Shown piece after piece: positions 25,017-33,529 of a DNA stretch of 50,072 nucleotides. The stretch is from Hydrogenophilales bacterium 16-64-40 (GTDB lineage Bacteria; Pseudomonadota; Gammaproteobacteria; Burkholderiales; Thiobacillaceae). The stretch covers positions 1 to 50,072 of the forward strand of contig NCGX01000021.1 in the NCBI GenBank assembly GCA_002256995.1, read 5' to 3'. The notes beneath the pieces were generated by a model, which worked only from the letters and a program-made list of their open reading frames with translations, made no database searches and was not told the DNA's origin. How positions within the stretch are numbered: the first letter of the stretch is position 1; every line of letters begins with the position of its first letter. Made by a program: the position numbers and the translations under genes.

Positions 25017-25352
25017 ATGACGGATCTGGCGAGTCTGCTTGAGATCAAGGGCGTGGTCGCAGCCCTGCGCTTTTATGATGACGGCACCCTGATGGAGGCG
25101 GCAGGCGAGATCGATCCGCTGCATACTGACCTTGCTGCGGAGTTGTGTTATGCCAATGGACGCATCCTGCATCACGGCAGCGATGTCCTCACGACCATTT
25201 CCGGCAAGGCTGGCTGGCCGCCGCGGGGATGGATGATGATGGGCGACGGGCTGTCCATCTGCACGATCGCGAATGTGGTGTGTTTCGTGAAAAACAGCGA
25301 GGTGTCTTTCAACGCGACATTGAAAGCCCTGTCCGAGCTGGAAGGTCAATAG
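25017..25352 (+). CDS. DUF2173 family protein, copy 3
   Basis: 111 residues. The start (LLEIKGVVAALRFYDDGTLMEAAG) matches copies 1 and 2. The central part has KAGWPPRGWMMMGDGLSICTIANVVCFVKNSEVSFN, where copy 1 has EPGWAGCYGWAAWGPGSAIVAVEDSMCIVQT. The gap to copy 2 is 112 bp, enough for a separate promoter, but the order and strand suggest a shared role. The preceding AGAGGGGA is a usable ribosome site. Confidence 0.8.
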   Translation: MTDLASLLEIKGVVAALRFYDDGTLMEAAGEIDPLHTDLAAELCYANGRILHHGSDVLTTISGKAGWPPRGWMMMGDGLSICTIANVVCFVKNSEVSFNATLKALSELEGQ

Positions 25353-25427
25353 AAACCGGACCCTGGGCAGGACACCGGCCCGACTCGCCTGCTCCCGCCC
25401 ATCCCCAAGACCTTGCGAGTCGACCGA

Positions 25428-26327
25428 TCAGCGCGACCCCGCCATGGAGCGGTTGAAACTGTCGATGCAGTTCTTCAGGTTCTGACTAACGCTTGCCTTG
25501 TCGCTCACCTGACAGTCTCCAGCGTCGATGCCGGGACGGCTGCCGGCAGCCGCGCTGCCGATTGCTGCAAAAGCAGGAGCGTCTGACGGTCCGGCGTTTT
25601 CCTTTGCTGCCGCCTCTTTCACGGTGCCCTTCTGTTCGAGTTTCTTTTGCGTCGCCAGCAATTCCGCCTGGAGGTGTTTTTTCTCCTGCGCCGACTGCAG
25701 CAGCATCACAGCCATCGCGCCGATCAGCACCAGCAGCATGGCGCTGGCACCCGGTATCCATACCCATTTGTTCGACAGCGTGGCAAGCACACGCCGGATG
25801 CGGCCGGGCGGTGCCGTGTCCTCATCGCTGTCGGATTCGTCTTCGCTGAAGGCTGTCGCGTCCCGGTTCAGTTCCGCGCCGGGGATCGACTCGTCGGCCT
25901 CGAGCGCGTCCGGCTTGGTCTGCCTGCGAAAAGTGGTTTTCAGCCGCGCCAGCACAGAAAGCTTGGGTGCAGGCGCTGCCTCGGTGGCATTTTCATCGGC
26001 CAGTTCCCGGGCGGGCGCTTCAGCAAGCGAGGCCGGATCCGGCGCCACGGGCTGTTCAGCAATCGATTTGCGGCCCAGGTTCAAAAGCTGTTTCAGGCGC
26101 TCGAAACGGCCGGCCTGCGGCTCGGCGGTGTCAGCGGCGGCTGCTTGTTCCGCCTCGGGCGGCACCTCCGTCGACGCTTCCGCGGCAGGCGTTTCCGGCT
26201 GTTCCGGGAACGCCGCAGCCGGCTTGCGCCAGAAGGCGAGCCGGGAAACTCCCTGCACGAGTTTTGCGGTTAAACGGTTCAAAGAAGGTCCCTTGCCGGT
26301 GCGTGCTTTTGATATGCCCCGCCCCAA
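25428..26327 (-). CDS. Single-pass membrane protein with acidic N-terminus and coiled coil
   Basis: 299 residues of unknown function. The N-terminal 190 residues are Ala/Pro/Glu-rich and probably disordered in the cytoplasm, with repeated basic patches (RLKQLLNLGRK, ARLKTTFRRQTK). One membrane helix lies at about 195-217 (WIPGASAMLLVLIGAMAVMLL), followed by a short coiled coil (QEKKHLQAELLATQKKLEQK). A small C-terminal segment with two cysteines (Cys272, Cys287) is probably periplasmic, where they could form a disulfide. It lies downstream of pepN on the same strand, 65 bp away. I do not recognise the family. Confidence 0.65.
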   Translation of the reverse strand: MGRGISKARTGKGPSLNRLTAKLVQGVSRLAFWRKPAAAFPEQPETPAAEASTEVPPEAEQAAAADTAEPQAGRFERLKQLLNLGRKSIAEQPVAPDPASLAEAPARELADENATEAAPAPKLSVLARLKTTFRRQTKPDALEADESIPGAELNRDATAFSEDESDSDEDTAPPGRIRRVLATLSNKWVWIPGASAMLLVLIGAMAVMLLQSAQEKKHLQAELLATQKKLEQKGTVKEAAAKENAGPSDAPAFAAIGSAAAGSRPGIDAGDCQVSDKASVSQNLKNCIDSFNRSMAGSR

Positions 26328-26392
26328 TAGCGGCTAAAACGCGGCCAAGTTGAGCGGGAAGCCGCGCCCGGCAAGGCGTCTGGCCGTTTGGC

Positions 26393-29092
26393 CTACTTCA
26401 GGGCGTTGCCGACGACTTCGGCGACGTCTTTCGCCAGTGGATCGCAGGCCGCGATCCGCTCCAGCGCGGCGCGGGCGTGGCCCTGGTGCACGGCATCGAA
26501 CTGGCGCCAGCGGTCGAAGCTGCGCGCCAGGCGCGACGCCACCTGCGGGTTGATCGCCTGCAGCTCGATGATGACGTCGGCCGCCAGCGCGTAGCCGCTG
26601 CCGTCGGCCGCGTGGAAGTGGCGCGGGTTGGCGCCGCAAAAGCTGCGCACCAGCGCATAGACCTTGTTCGGATTCCTCAGGTCGAAGGCCGGGTGCCGCA
26701 TCAGTTCGCGCACCCGCGCCGCGGTGCCGGGCAGGCGCGACGTTGCCTGCACCTGCAGCCACTTGTCGACCACCAGCGCCTCGTCCTGCCAGCGCGCGTA
26801 AAACGCCGCCAAGGCAGTGTCGCGTTCGGGCAGACCGAGGTTGGCCAGCGTGCCTAGCGCCGCGATGACGTCGGTCATGTTGCCGCCGGCTTCGAACTGC
26901 GCCAGCAGGCGCGGCAACACGGCGGCGCGCAAATAGGCGTCGTCGCTTTCGGCGAGGTAGCCGAGGCAGAGGTTGCGCAAGGCGCGGCGGCCGACCTGGG
27001 CACCGTCCGGGGCGTAGGGTTCGGCCGGCGCGAGCGCGCGCCACACGGCCTCGAAGCGATCGCGCAGTTGGATGGCGAGGTGGCGGCGCAGGTTGACGCG
27101 GGCGCGATGGATCGCCTCGGGGTCGATGGCTTCGCCACGGCCGGCCACTTCTTCGGCCAGCACCTGCTCGGCCGGCAGCACCAGCGCTTCGGCGGCGAGT
27201 GCGGGGTCGAGAACGAGGCCGGCGTCGAGCACGCGGCCGCAGGCGGCGACGAAGTCCGCCGGAATCCAGCGGGTGCCCTCGCCGCCGGCCGCGATGCCGG
27301 CGAGCAGGACGCGGGTAGCGAGGCGCTGGCCCGCCTCCCAGCGGTTGAATGCATCGGCGTCATGCGCCATCAGGTGAGCAAGCTCGGCGTCGGTTTGTTC
27401 GAAATCCAACTGCACCGGCGCGGAAAAGTCGCGCAGCAGCGAGGCGACCGGCGCGGCCGGGATGTCCTCGAATACGAAGGTTTGGCTGGCAGCAGTGAGC
27501 GACAGCACGCGTGTGCTGCCCTGCGGTGCGGACTCGCCGGCCAGACGCAGCGGCGCGTCGCTGCCGTCGGGCAGCACCAGGCCCAGCGCAACCGGAATGT
27601 GCAGCGGGCCTTCGACGATCGGCATGCCCGCATCCTTGAGGCGCTGCTCGTAGGCGGTCGGCGCGAGGCTTTGCGTGAGGGTCAGGGTGTAGCGCCGGGC
27701 CGCGGCGTCCCAGTTGCCCTCGGCTTTCAGGCGCGGCGTGCCGGCGCGGGCGTACCAGCGGCGGAACTGGGCGAGGTCGACGCCGGAGGCATCCTGCATC
27801 GCGGAAACAAAGTCCTCGCAGGTGACGGCCTGGCCGTCGTGGCGCTTGAAATACAGATCCATGCCGGCGCGAAACCCCGCGCGCCCGAGCAGGGTGTGGA
27901 TCATCCGCACGACTTCGGCGCCCTTGTTGTACACGGTGGCGGTGTAGAAGTTGTTGATCTCGGCGTAGGAGGCGGGGCGCACCGGATGCGCCATCGGACC
28001 GGCATCCTCGGGGAACTGGCCGACGCGCAGGGCGCGCACTTCCTGAATGCGGGTGACCGCGCGCGAATGCGTATCGGCGCCGAATTCCTGGTCGCGAAAG
28101 ACGGTGAGGCCCTCCTTCAGCGACAGCTGGAACCAGTCGCGGCAGGTGACGCGGTTGCCGGTCCAGTTGTGGAAATACTCGTGGGCGACGACGCGGTCGA
28201 TGGCCTGGTAGTCGGCGTCGGTCGCGGTGTCGGGGCGCGCCAGCACGTACTTGGTGTTGAAGATGTTGAGGCCCTTGTTCTCCATCGCCCCCATGTTGAA
28301 GTCGCCCACCGCGACGATCATGTAGTGGTCGAGGTCCATTTCGAGGCCGAAGCGTTGCTCGTCCCAGCGCATCGATTTCTTCAGCGCCGCCATGGCGTGG
28401 CCGCACTGGTCGAGCTTGCCCGGTTCGACGTAGATCGCCAGCCGCACCTTGCGGCCCGACCCGGTAACGAATTCATCCTCCAGCATGTCCAGCTTGGCGG
28501 CGACCAGCGCGAACAGGTAGGCCGGCTTGGGGAACGGGTCTTCCCAGCGCGCCCAGTGGCGCGAGGCGTCGTCCTCGCAGGGGCCGGAGGCAACCAGATT
28601 GCCGTTCGACAGCAGCTGCGGGAAGCGCTCGCGCTCGGCCTCGACAATGCAGGTGAAGCGCGCCATCACGTCGGGACGGTCGGGGAAGAAGGTGATGCGG
28701 CGAAAGCCCTGGGCCTCGCATTGCGAGAAGTAGCCGTCCTTGGAACGATACAGGCCGGAGAGCTGGGTGTTCGCGTCCGGCTCGATGCGCACCACGGTTT
28801 CGAGCACGAAGGCATCCGGCAGCGGGCCGGCAATACTCAGCGTGTCGTCGCCAACGCTATAGCGCGCGGGATCGAGCGCGTCGCCGTCGAGGCTGACCGC
28901 CTGCAAGGCGAGCGCCTCGCCGTTTAGCACCAGGGCGCCGCCGGCCCCCTGCGGGTTGCGCCGGCAGGCCAGCCGGGCGCGGACTTCGGCGTGGCCCGGA
29001 TGGATCGCAACGTGGAGATCGACCGTGTCGACTTGCCAGGCGGGGACCGTGTAGTCACTGAGGAAGATGGTGTTCGGGGTATCGGTGCGCAT
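26393..29092 (-). CDS. pepN: Aminopeptidase N (M1 family)
   Basis: 899 residues, close to E. coli PepN (870). The exopeptidase motif GAMENKGLN and the zinc site HEYFHNWTGNRVTCRDWFQLSLKEGLTVFRDQEF are intact and identical to PepN's, and the C-terminal DUF3458-type helical domains follow. It is a cytoplasmic broad-specificity aminopeptidase for peptide turnover. The start at 29092 (MRTDTPNTIFLSDY) is the standard N-terminus. It is followed 65 bp later by a membrane protein gene on the same strand. A very long antisense frame over it is a codon-bias artefact. Confidence 0.97.
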   Translation of the reverse strand: MRTDTPNTIFLSDYTVPAWQVDTVDLHVAIHPGHAEVRARLACRRNPQGAGGALVLNGEALALQAVSLDGDALDPARYSVGDDTLSIAGPLPDAFVLETVVRIEPDANTQLSGLYRSKDGYFSQCEAQGFRRITFFPDRPDVMARFTCIVEAERERFPQLLSNGNLVASGPCEDDASRHWARWEDPFPKPAYLFALVAAKLDMLEDEFVTGSGRKVRLAIYVEPGKLDQCGHAMAALKKSMRWDEQRFGLEMDLDHYMIVAVGDFNMGAMENKGLNIFNTKYVLARPDTATDADYQAIDRVVAHEYFHNWTGNRVTCRDWFQLSLKEGLTVFRDQEFGADTHSRAVTRIQEVRALRVGQFPEDAGPMAHPVRPASYAEINNFYTATVYNKGAEVVRMIHTLLGRAGFRAGMDLYFKRHDGQAVTCEDFVSAMQDASGVDLAQFRRWYARAGTPRLKAEGNWDAAARRYTLTLTQSLAPTAYEQRLKDAGMPIVEGPLHIPVALGLVLPDGSDAPLRLAGESAPQGSTRVLSLTAASQTFVFEDIPAAPVASLLRDFSAPVQLDFEQTDAELAHLMAHDADAFNRWEAGQRLATRVLLAGIAAGGEGTRWIPADFVAACGRVLDAGLVLDPALAAEALVLPAEQVLAEEVAGRGEAIDPEAIHRARVNLRRHLAIQLRDRFEAVWRALAPAEPYAPDGAQVGRRALRNLCLGYLAESDDAYLRAAVLPRLLAQFEAGGNMTDVIAALGTLANLGLPERDTALAAFYARWQDEALVVDKWLQVQATSRLPGTAARVRELMRHPAFDLRNPNKVYALVRSFCGANPRHFHAADGSGYALAADVIIELQAINPQVASRLARSFDRWRQFDAVHQGHARAALERIAACDPLAKDVAEVVGNALK

Positions 29093-29178
29093 GGGTCATT
29101 CCTGGAAAAACGTTCAAATCAGCGGGTGCCGCAAAAAAGGCCAGCACCTGGCTGGCCTGACGGGTGGCTGTGCGGGCC

Positions 29179-30012
29179 TCAGGCAGCGGCCGCCAGCATC
29201 TGCTTCCGGTACTTGTTGAGTTCGCGCACGTTCTCGAAGGGCTGGCCCAGCAGGCTCGACAGGTTGCGAAGAATGCCGCCCACCACCTTGTTTTCCCAGG
29301 TTTCGTCGAAGCAGATCTGCTCGTCGAGCCAGTGTTCGAGCCATTCCGGATTGGGCAGGCGCGACTGGATGGTGTCCTGCGGGAACAAGGCTTCGTTGAC
29401 GTGCAGGTTGGTTGGATGCAGCGCCTTGTCGGCGCGCTGGCTCGACGCCATCAGGAAGCCGATCTTGGCGAACGCGGCGGCCACGCCCGGCCCGCCCTGC
29501 TTCAGCGCGCGCTTCATGTATTGCAGGTAGGCGCCGCCGTGTCGGCCCTCGTCCCTCGAAATGGTTTCGTAGATGAACTTGATCACCGGCTCGGTGTGCC
29601 ATTCCGAGGCGCGCTTGTACCACTGAGTGAGGCGCACTTCGCCGCAGAAATGCAGCATCAGGGTTTCCATCGGTGGCGCCGGGTCGAACGGGAAGCGGAT
29701 CGCGTGCAGTTCTTCCTCGGTGGGCGCGAATTCGGGCTTGAAGCGGCGCAGGTACTCCATCAGCACCAGCGCGTGTTTCTGCTCCTCGTAGAACCAGATC
29801 GACATGAAGGCGGAGAAGTCGCTGTCGTGCACGAAGTCGCGCAGGAACATTTCAGTTGCGGGTAACGCCGCCCACTCGGTGATGGCGTTCATCTTGATCG
29901 TCAGCGCCTGCTCGTCGGTGAGCCTGCCGGCGTCGAACGTGTCCCACGGAATGTCGGTTTCCATGTTCCAGCGGGCGCGTTCGAGGGATTTGAAAAGGTC
30001 GATGTAGAGCAT
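29179..30012 (-). CDS. Ferritin-like diiron protein (acyl-ACP desaturase-like)
   Basis: 277 residues, mostly helical, with the four-helix-bundle diiron ligands: ATEMFLRDF (Glu), EEQKHALVLMEY (ExxH), CGEVRLTQWY (Glu) and SRDEGRHGGAYLQY (ExxH). This matches the stearoyl-ACP desaturase/ferritin-like superfamily. The family often desaturates or hydroxylates lipid-bound substrates, but many members are uncharacterised. The start MLYIDLFKSLERARW is accepted; an ATG at 29964 is possible. It lies 86 bp upstream of pepN on the same strand. Confidence 0.75.
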   Translation of the reverse strand: MLYIDLFKSLERARWNMETDIPWDTFDAGRLTDEQALTIKMNAITEWAALPATEMFLRDFVHDSDFSAFMSIWFYEEQKHALVLMEYLRRFKPEFAPTEEELHAIRFPFDPAPPMETLMLHFCGEVRLTQWYKRASEWHTEPVIKFIYETISRDEGRHGGAYLQYMKRALKQGGPGVAAAFAKIGFLMASSQRADKALHPTNLHVNEALFPQDTIQSRLPNPEWLEHWLDEQICFDETWENKVVGGILRNLSSLLGQPFENVRELNKYRKQMLAAAA

Positions 30013-30086
30013 GTCGGTTGGGGGGCGTGGAGGGTCAAGACACGAGCCGGTACGTCATAGTTGACGGAACGGATGCCATTTTAGTT

Positions 30087-30251
30087 TCAAACGGCCGGCT
30101 TGCTCTCCTTTGCGCTCCGCCAGCCGGACAGGCAGTCGAACAGGTCCTTGAATTCGGGCACCAGGCAGACGCCGTCGATCGGTTTGCGGATCGGCTTGAC
30201 GCCGTGGCCGCCCCTCCACGCAGCCTGCCCGTCGAACAAGGTGATCCGCAC
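30087..30251 (-). CDS. Possible small protein opposite the gpx start
   Basis: A 54-codon frame with GTG start at 30251 and TGA at 30087 reads (V)RITLFDGQAAWRGGHGV...FKDLFDCLSGWRS. Its third positions are almost all G or C, as in real genes of this window, while no good plus-strand frame exists here. The start overlaps the gpx start on the opposite strand, which is awkward. It could be a small gene, or the 3' remnant of a larger one whose 5' part was lost. I do not recognise the product. Confidence 0.35.
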   Translation of the reverse strand: MRITLFDGQAAWRGGHGVKPIRKPIDGVCLVPEFKDLFDCLSGWRSAKESKPAV

Positions 30252-30854
30252 ATGAAACCCGCCCTCTTTTTGTCCGCGCTGGTGCTGAGCGCCAGCGTCC
30301 ACGCCGCGCCCGCCTGCCCGCCCCTGCTCGACCACACGCTGAAGGACATCGACGGCACGATGCAGAATCTGTGCGCCTACGCCGGCAAGGTGGTGCTGGT
30401 GGTCAACACGGCCAGCCAGTGCGGCTACACCGGCCAGTACAAGGGATTGCAGGCGCTGCACGACAAATACGGCAAGCAGGGACTGGTGGTGCTGGGCTTC
30501 CCGGCCAACGATTTCGGCGGCCAGGAGCCCGGCAGCAACACCAAGATCAAGGACTTCTGCGAGACCAACTACCAGATCGATTTCCCGCTGTTTTCCAAGG
30601 TCGGCGTCACCGCGGCCAACGCCAATCCCCTGCACCAAGGCTTGGTGAAGGCGACCGGCGAACGGCCCAGCTGGAACTTCCACAAGTACCTGATCGACCG
30701 CAGCGGCACGCGCGCGCTGTCCTTCGACAGCCGGGTCGAGCCGGAATCGAAGGCGATGGTGCAGGCCATCGAATCCCTGCTCAAGGCCCGGCCCACTCTT
30801 TTCTCAAGGGAGCCGATAAATGCGAGGAGCTCTATTCCCGCCTGCCGGTGCTGA
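30252..30854 (+). CDS. Periplasmic glutathione peroxidase family protein
   Basis: 200 residues from the ATG at 30252, which has AAGGTGAT about 8 nt upstream. A signal peptide (MKPALFLSALVLSASVHAAP) is followed by the GPx fold: NTASQCGYTGQYKGL with the peroxidatic Cys in place of selenocysteine, GFPANDFGGQEPG with the catalytic Gln, and WNFHKYLID with the catalytic Trp. The export signal suggests it removes peroxides in the periplasm, possibly with thioredoxin-like donors. Confidence 0.92.
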   Translation: MKPALFLSALVLSASVHAAPACPPLLDHTLKDIDGTMQNLCAYAGKVVLVVNTASQCGYTGQYKGLQALHDKYGKQGLVVLGFPANDFGGQEPGSNTKIKDFCETNYQIDFPLFSKVGVTAANANPLHQGLVKATGERPSWNFHKYLIDRSGTRALSFDSRVEPESKAMVQAIESLLKARPTLFSREPINARSSIPACRC

Positions 30855-30984
30855 AGTGGCTGATGCGCGGCCTTGCCCGGCAGGCGGCCGCACCCTTGTA
30901 GGCAGCGTTGCGGGCTGCCATCCGCCGAATCGATCGCGTCCGGGAAGTGGCATAATCAAATCCCCCCGTTCGCTTCCGATCCCG

Positions 30985-31857
30985 ATGAATTCAGACCGCA
31001 CCCCCATTGCACCGCCCAACACGTTTGCCCTGTCCGAAGCTGAGTTGATCGCGCTGCAGGCTCAGGCCGCGCAAGCGGCAGGCTTGCCGGACGTGAATTT
31101 TCACGACGCACTGTCCGACGGCAGCGCAGCGCCGGGCCTCGCGATCATTCCCGCAGGCACCTTCGAATACGGCGCCGCGCCGGAGGAGGCGGCCCCCGAT
31201 GAGGAGCGCCCGCGCAAAGCCGCACTGATCGAGCGCAGCTTTGCCATCGGGGTGACTCCGGTCACCACCGAAGAATTCGAGGCCTATGCCCGCGCCAGCG
31301 GCTGGCAGCCGCGCGAGGAACTGCTGTGGCTGTCGGGCCGCTTGCCGGTGATCGATGTGCGGCAGAGCGACGCGCTCGATTACTGCGCCTGGCTGTCCAG
31401 CGAAACCGGCCAGCACTACCGCTTGCCCACCGAGCTGGAATGGGAATATGCCTGCCGCGCAGGGGCGGCCACGGCCTACCCGCACGGCGACAAGATCGGC
31501 CCGGACGAAGCCGTCTACAACGTCAGAAAAGATCTTGATGCAGCACGCCCCCCAAGTTCGCAGCCCGTGACCAGCCGCATGGCCCGCTGCGGCGTGATGG
31601 AGGCAGGCAAGCTGCGCCCCAATCGCTGGGGCCTCTTCGACATGCCTGGCAACGTGTGGGAATTCACCGCCAGCCCGTGGACCCGGGACCATATGAGCCT
31701 GCCCGATCGCCCCCAGGCCGGCAGCCCGCAGGCCGTCGTCACCAAGGGTGGTTCCTGGTTCGATGGCCCCGAAGACTGTCGCGCGGCCGCCCGCCGCCGC
31801 CGGCTGGAAAGCGAGCTCGACATCAATCTGGGATTTCGCGTAGTACGCGAGGTTTAG
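30985..31857 (+). CDS. SUMF/formylglycine-generating-enzyme-like protein lacking the catalytic cysteines
   Basis: 290 residues. The FGE-sulfatase fold is clear: IPAGTFEYGA, RSFAIGVTPVTTEEFEAYA, RLPTELEWEYACRAG, GLFDMPGNVWEFTASPW and KGGSWFDGPEDCRAAARRRR. In true FGE the copper-binding cysteines fall in the GGSY-C...C segment before AARS; here that stretch is GGSWFDGPEDC, so the first Cys is missing and only one remains. It is therefore more likely a NirV/EgtB-like or structural member than a sulfatase activator, and no sulfatase gene is present. The start is the ATG at 30985; a longer frame exists upstream. Confidence 0.8.
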   Translation: MNSDRTPIAPPNTFALSEAELIALQAQAAQAAGLPDVNFHDALSDGSAAPGLAIIPAGTFEYGAAPEEAAPDEERPRKAALIERSFAIGVTPVTTEEFEAYARASGWQPREELLWLSGRLPVIDVRQSDALDYCAWLSSETGQHYRLPTELEWEYACRAGAATAYPHGDKIGPDEAVYNVRKDLDAARPPSSQPVTSRMARCGVMEAGKLRPNRWGLFDMPGNVWEFTASPWTRDHMSLPDRPQAGSPQAVVTKGGSWFDGPEDCRAAARRRRLESELDINLGFRVVREV

Positions 31858-31910
31858 CATTTTCGGCAAAGCCTGCGGAATAACGGCCGGTCAACAACCG
31901 GTTGTGGAAC

Positions 31911-32300
31911 ATGAGCATGACTGACCTGCCCGCCGAAACCGAACCCTTCGTCGCCGAGCTCGATGCGGCGGTCGAGGCGCATATGAACTGGACCCGCCGG
32001 ATTCTGCGCTGCGCCGTGCTGCACGCGACGCCCGGCGAGGATGTGCTCGATCCCATGGCGCACACGCTGTGCCGTTTCGGCGCCTGGTTCGTGGAAAACC
32101 GGGCCCAGTTCGTGGCGCTGGATGAACCTGCCGCCCACCGGGTCGAAGTGGTGCACCAGACCATGCATGACGCCATCCGATCACTGTGCACCCAGGTCAT
32201 TGGCGGCGAAATGGAGGATCTGTCTAGCGTCGTCAAGCGGGCCGATCTGGCGCTTTACCAAGGGAAGGTCAGTGGACGCGATCGCTACGTGATTGCCTGA
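31911..32300 (+). CDS. CZB zinc-sensor domain fused to the last residues of a GGDEF domain (internally deleted DgcZ-like cyclase)
   Basis: 129 residues. The N-terminal CZB domain keeps all four zinc ligands: His24 (AHMNW), Cys54 (LCRFGAW), His82 and His86 (VVHQTMH). It matches DgcZ, in which zinc inhibits the attached diguanylate cyclase. The C-terminus VVKRADLALYQGKVSGRDRYVIA is exactly the end of a GGDEF domain (ADxALYxxKxxGRxR), but the roughly 150 residues containing the GGDEF active site between the two are gone. The junction, near residues 98-105, is in frame. It cannot make c-di-GMP; it may be a free zinc-sensing or competing partner, or simply decaying. Start could also be 31917. Confidence 0.75.
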   Translation: MSMTDLPAETEPFVAELDAAVEAHMNWTRRILRCAVLHATPGEDVLDPMAHTLCRFGAWFVENRAQFVALDEPAAHRVEVVHQTMHDAIRSLCTQVIGGEMEDLSSVVKRADLALYQGKVSGRDRYVIA

Positions 32301-32386
32301 CCTGGCTTTTTAGGGCTGGGTGCTGTTCGTCTTTGGCCGGGACGCCACTCCGCGCGCATCACCCAAGGCCCCAAGTATCCAGCGCC

Positions 32387-33352
32387 TCAGATCACCAGTT
32401 CTTCCCTGGCCTGAATCAGCGCCTGCGCCAGCCGCAGGCCGCTTTCCCACGCCCGTTCGACCCCCGCCCCGGCGATGCCGTCGCCGATCAGCGCGACCCG
32501 GTTTTCGCGATCGCCCAGCCAGAAACCGCCGACTGTCGATTCCGGCTGGGCGTAGCGCCACATCTGGGTCGCCTCGACCCCTACCGGCCACGGCAGCCCC
32601 AGCAAGCCCATCAGGGCCGAGGCTGCGCGGGTGCTGGCTTCTTCGATCGACGCCTCGAGGTAGGTTTCGGCAAATTCATGGCTACTGTGCACCGCCCACA
32701 GGCCGGGGCCGTCGGCGGGCTGGCGCACCGCCACACTGAGCAGATGGTCATCGAACTTGATGACGTCGGCCTTGGGGCCGCCTTCCCAGCGCATCAAGAA
32801 AGACCAGATCGGGCGGTAACGCACCTCGCCCAGGCGTTCGCGCAGCAGCGGCAGCGCGTCGAGCAGGGGAATGGCCTGCGGGATGGGCAGGCTGCAGATC
32901 ACGCAGTCGAAATCGCCGAACACCTGGCCATCTTCCAGGGTGATGGTGCGTGGCTGCAGGGTGGCAACACGTGCCTGGGTGTGCAGGCGCGCGTTGCCCA
33001 GCAGCTGGTGCACCAGCTGCGCGGGTTCGGTGGTAGGCCGGTAATGGTTTTGCAGTTGCACCTGCGACCACGGCAGGTTGGCGCGCCCTTGCAGGACATC
33101 GCCCCTCACCGGGGCCAGCCAGCCCTGGCGCACCCAGTCGCGCAGCTGGCTGCGGAAGGGATCGCGCTTGGCCGAAAAAAATGGGCTGCCCAGCGTGGCC
33201 CAGCCCTGTTCGGTGCGCCGGGTCGACAAACGCCCCCCCGCGCCGCGGGCCTTGTCGAACACCGTCACGTCCCAGCCTGCTGCGGCGAGCGTTCCCGCGC
33301 AATTGGCGCCGGCGATGCCCGCGCCAACAATGCCTGCCCTGAGTCTTGCCAT
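32387..33352 (-). CDS. FAD-dependent amine oxidase-like (renalase-type) oxidoreductase
   Basis: 321 residues from the ATG at 33352. The N-terminal Rossmann motif AGIVGAGIAGANCAGTLAAAG and VFDKARGAGGRLSTRR are characteristic of the renalase/NAD(P)-binding FAD family. The C-terminal VALIGDGIAGAGVERAWESGLRLAQAL closes the FAD site. It is probably a cytosolic flavin oxidoreductase for an amine or nicotinamide-type substrate. An ATG at 33391 is possible but lies before a less typical start. Confidence 0.85.
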   Translation of the reverse strand: MARLRAGIVGAGIAGANCAGTLAAAGWDVTVFDKARGAGGRLSTRRTEQGWATLGSPFFSAKRDPFRSQLRDWVRQGWLAPVRGDVLQGRANLPWSQVQLQNHYRPTTEPAQLVHQLLGNARLHTQARVATLQPRTITLEDGQVFGDFDCVICSLPIPQAIPLLDALPLLRERLGEVRYRPIWSFLMRWEGGPKADVIKFDDHLLSVAVRQPADGPGLWAVHSSHEFAETYLEASIEEASTRAASALMGLLGLPWPVGVEATQMWRYAQPESTVGGFWLGDRENRVALIGDGIAGAGVERAWESGLRLAQALIQAREELVI

Positions 33353-33529
33353 TTTTTTGCTAACCCCTATTGTGATGTGCGAGATGTTCATGAATCCTTG
33401 AGACCGGGCGCGCTGTCGCGACAGCGGGGCCTGGCAACCTGTGCGAACCCAATATTATTCATGATGGACTCTATCAGTAAATTCTTACTGGCCAATGCAA
33501 TGGCCCTGATCCGCTTGATGATGTTGCGC

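Noticed and set aside
27068-28927. A 619-codon plus-strand frame over pepN
   Set aside because: Antisense to PepN with all motifs intact; composition is that of a shadow frame.
30985-31857. Sulfatase-activating FGE
   Set aside because: The first catalytic Cys is missing and there is no sulfatase gene in the window.
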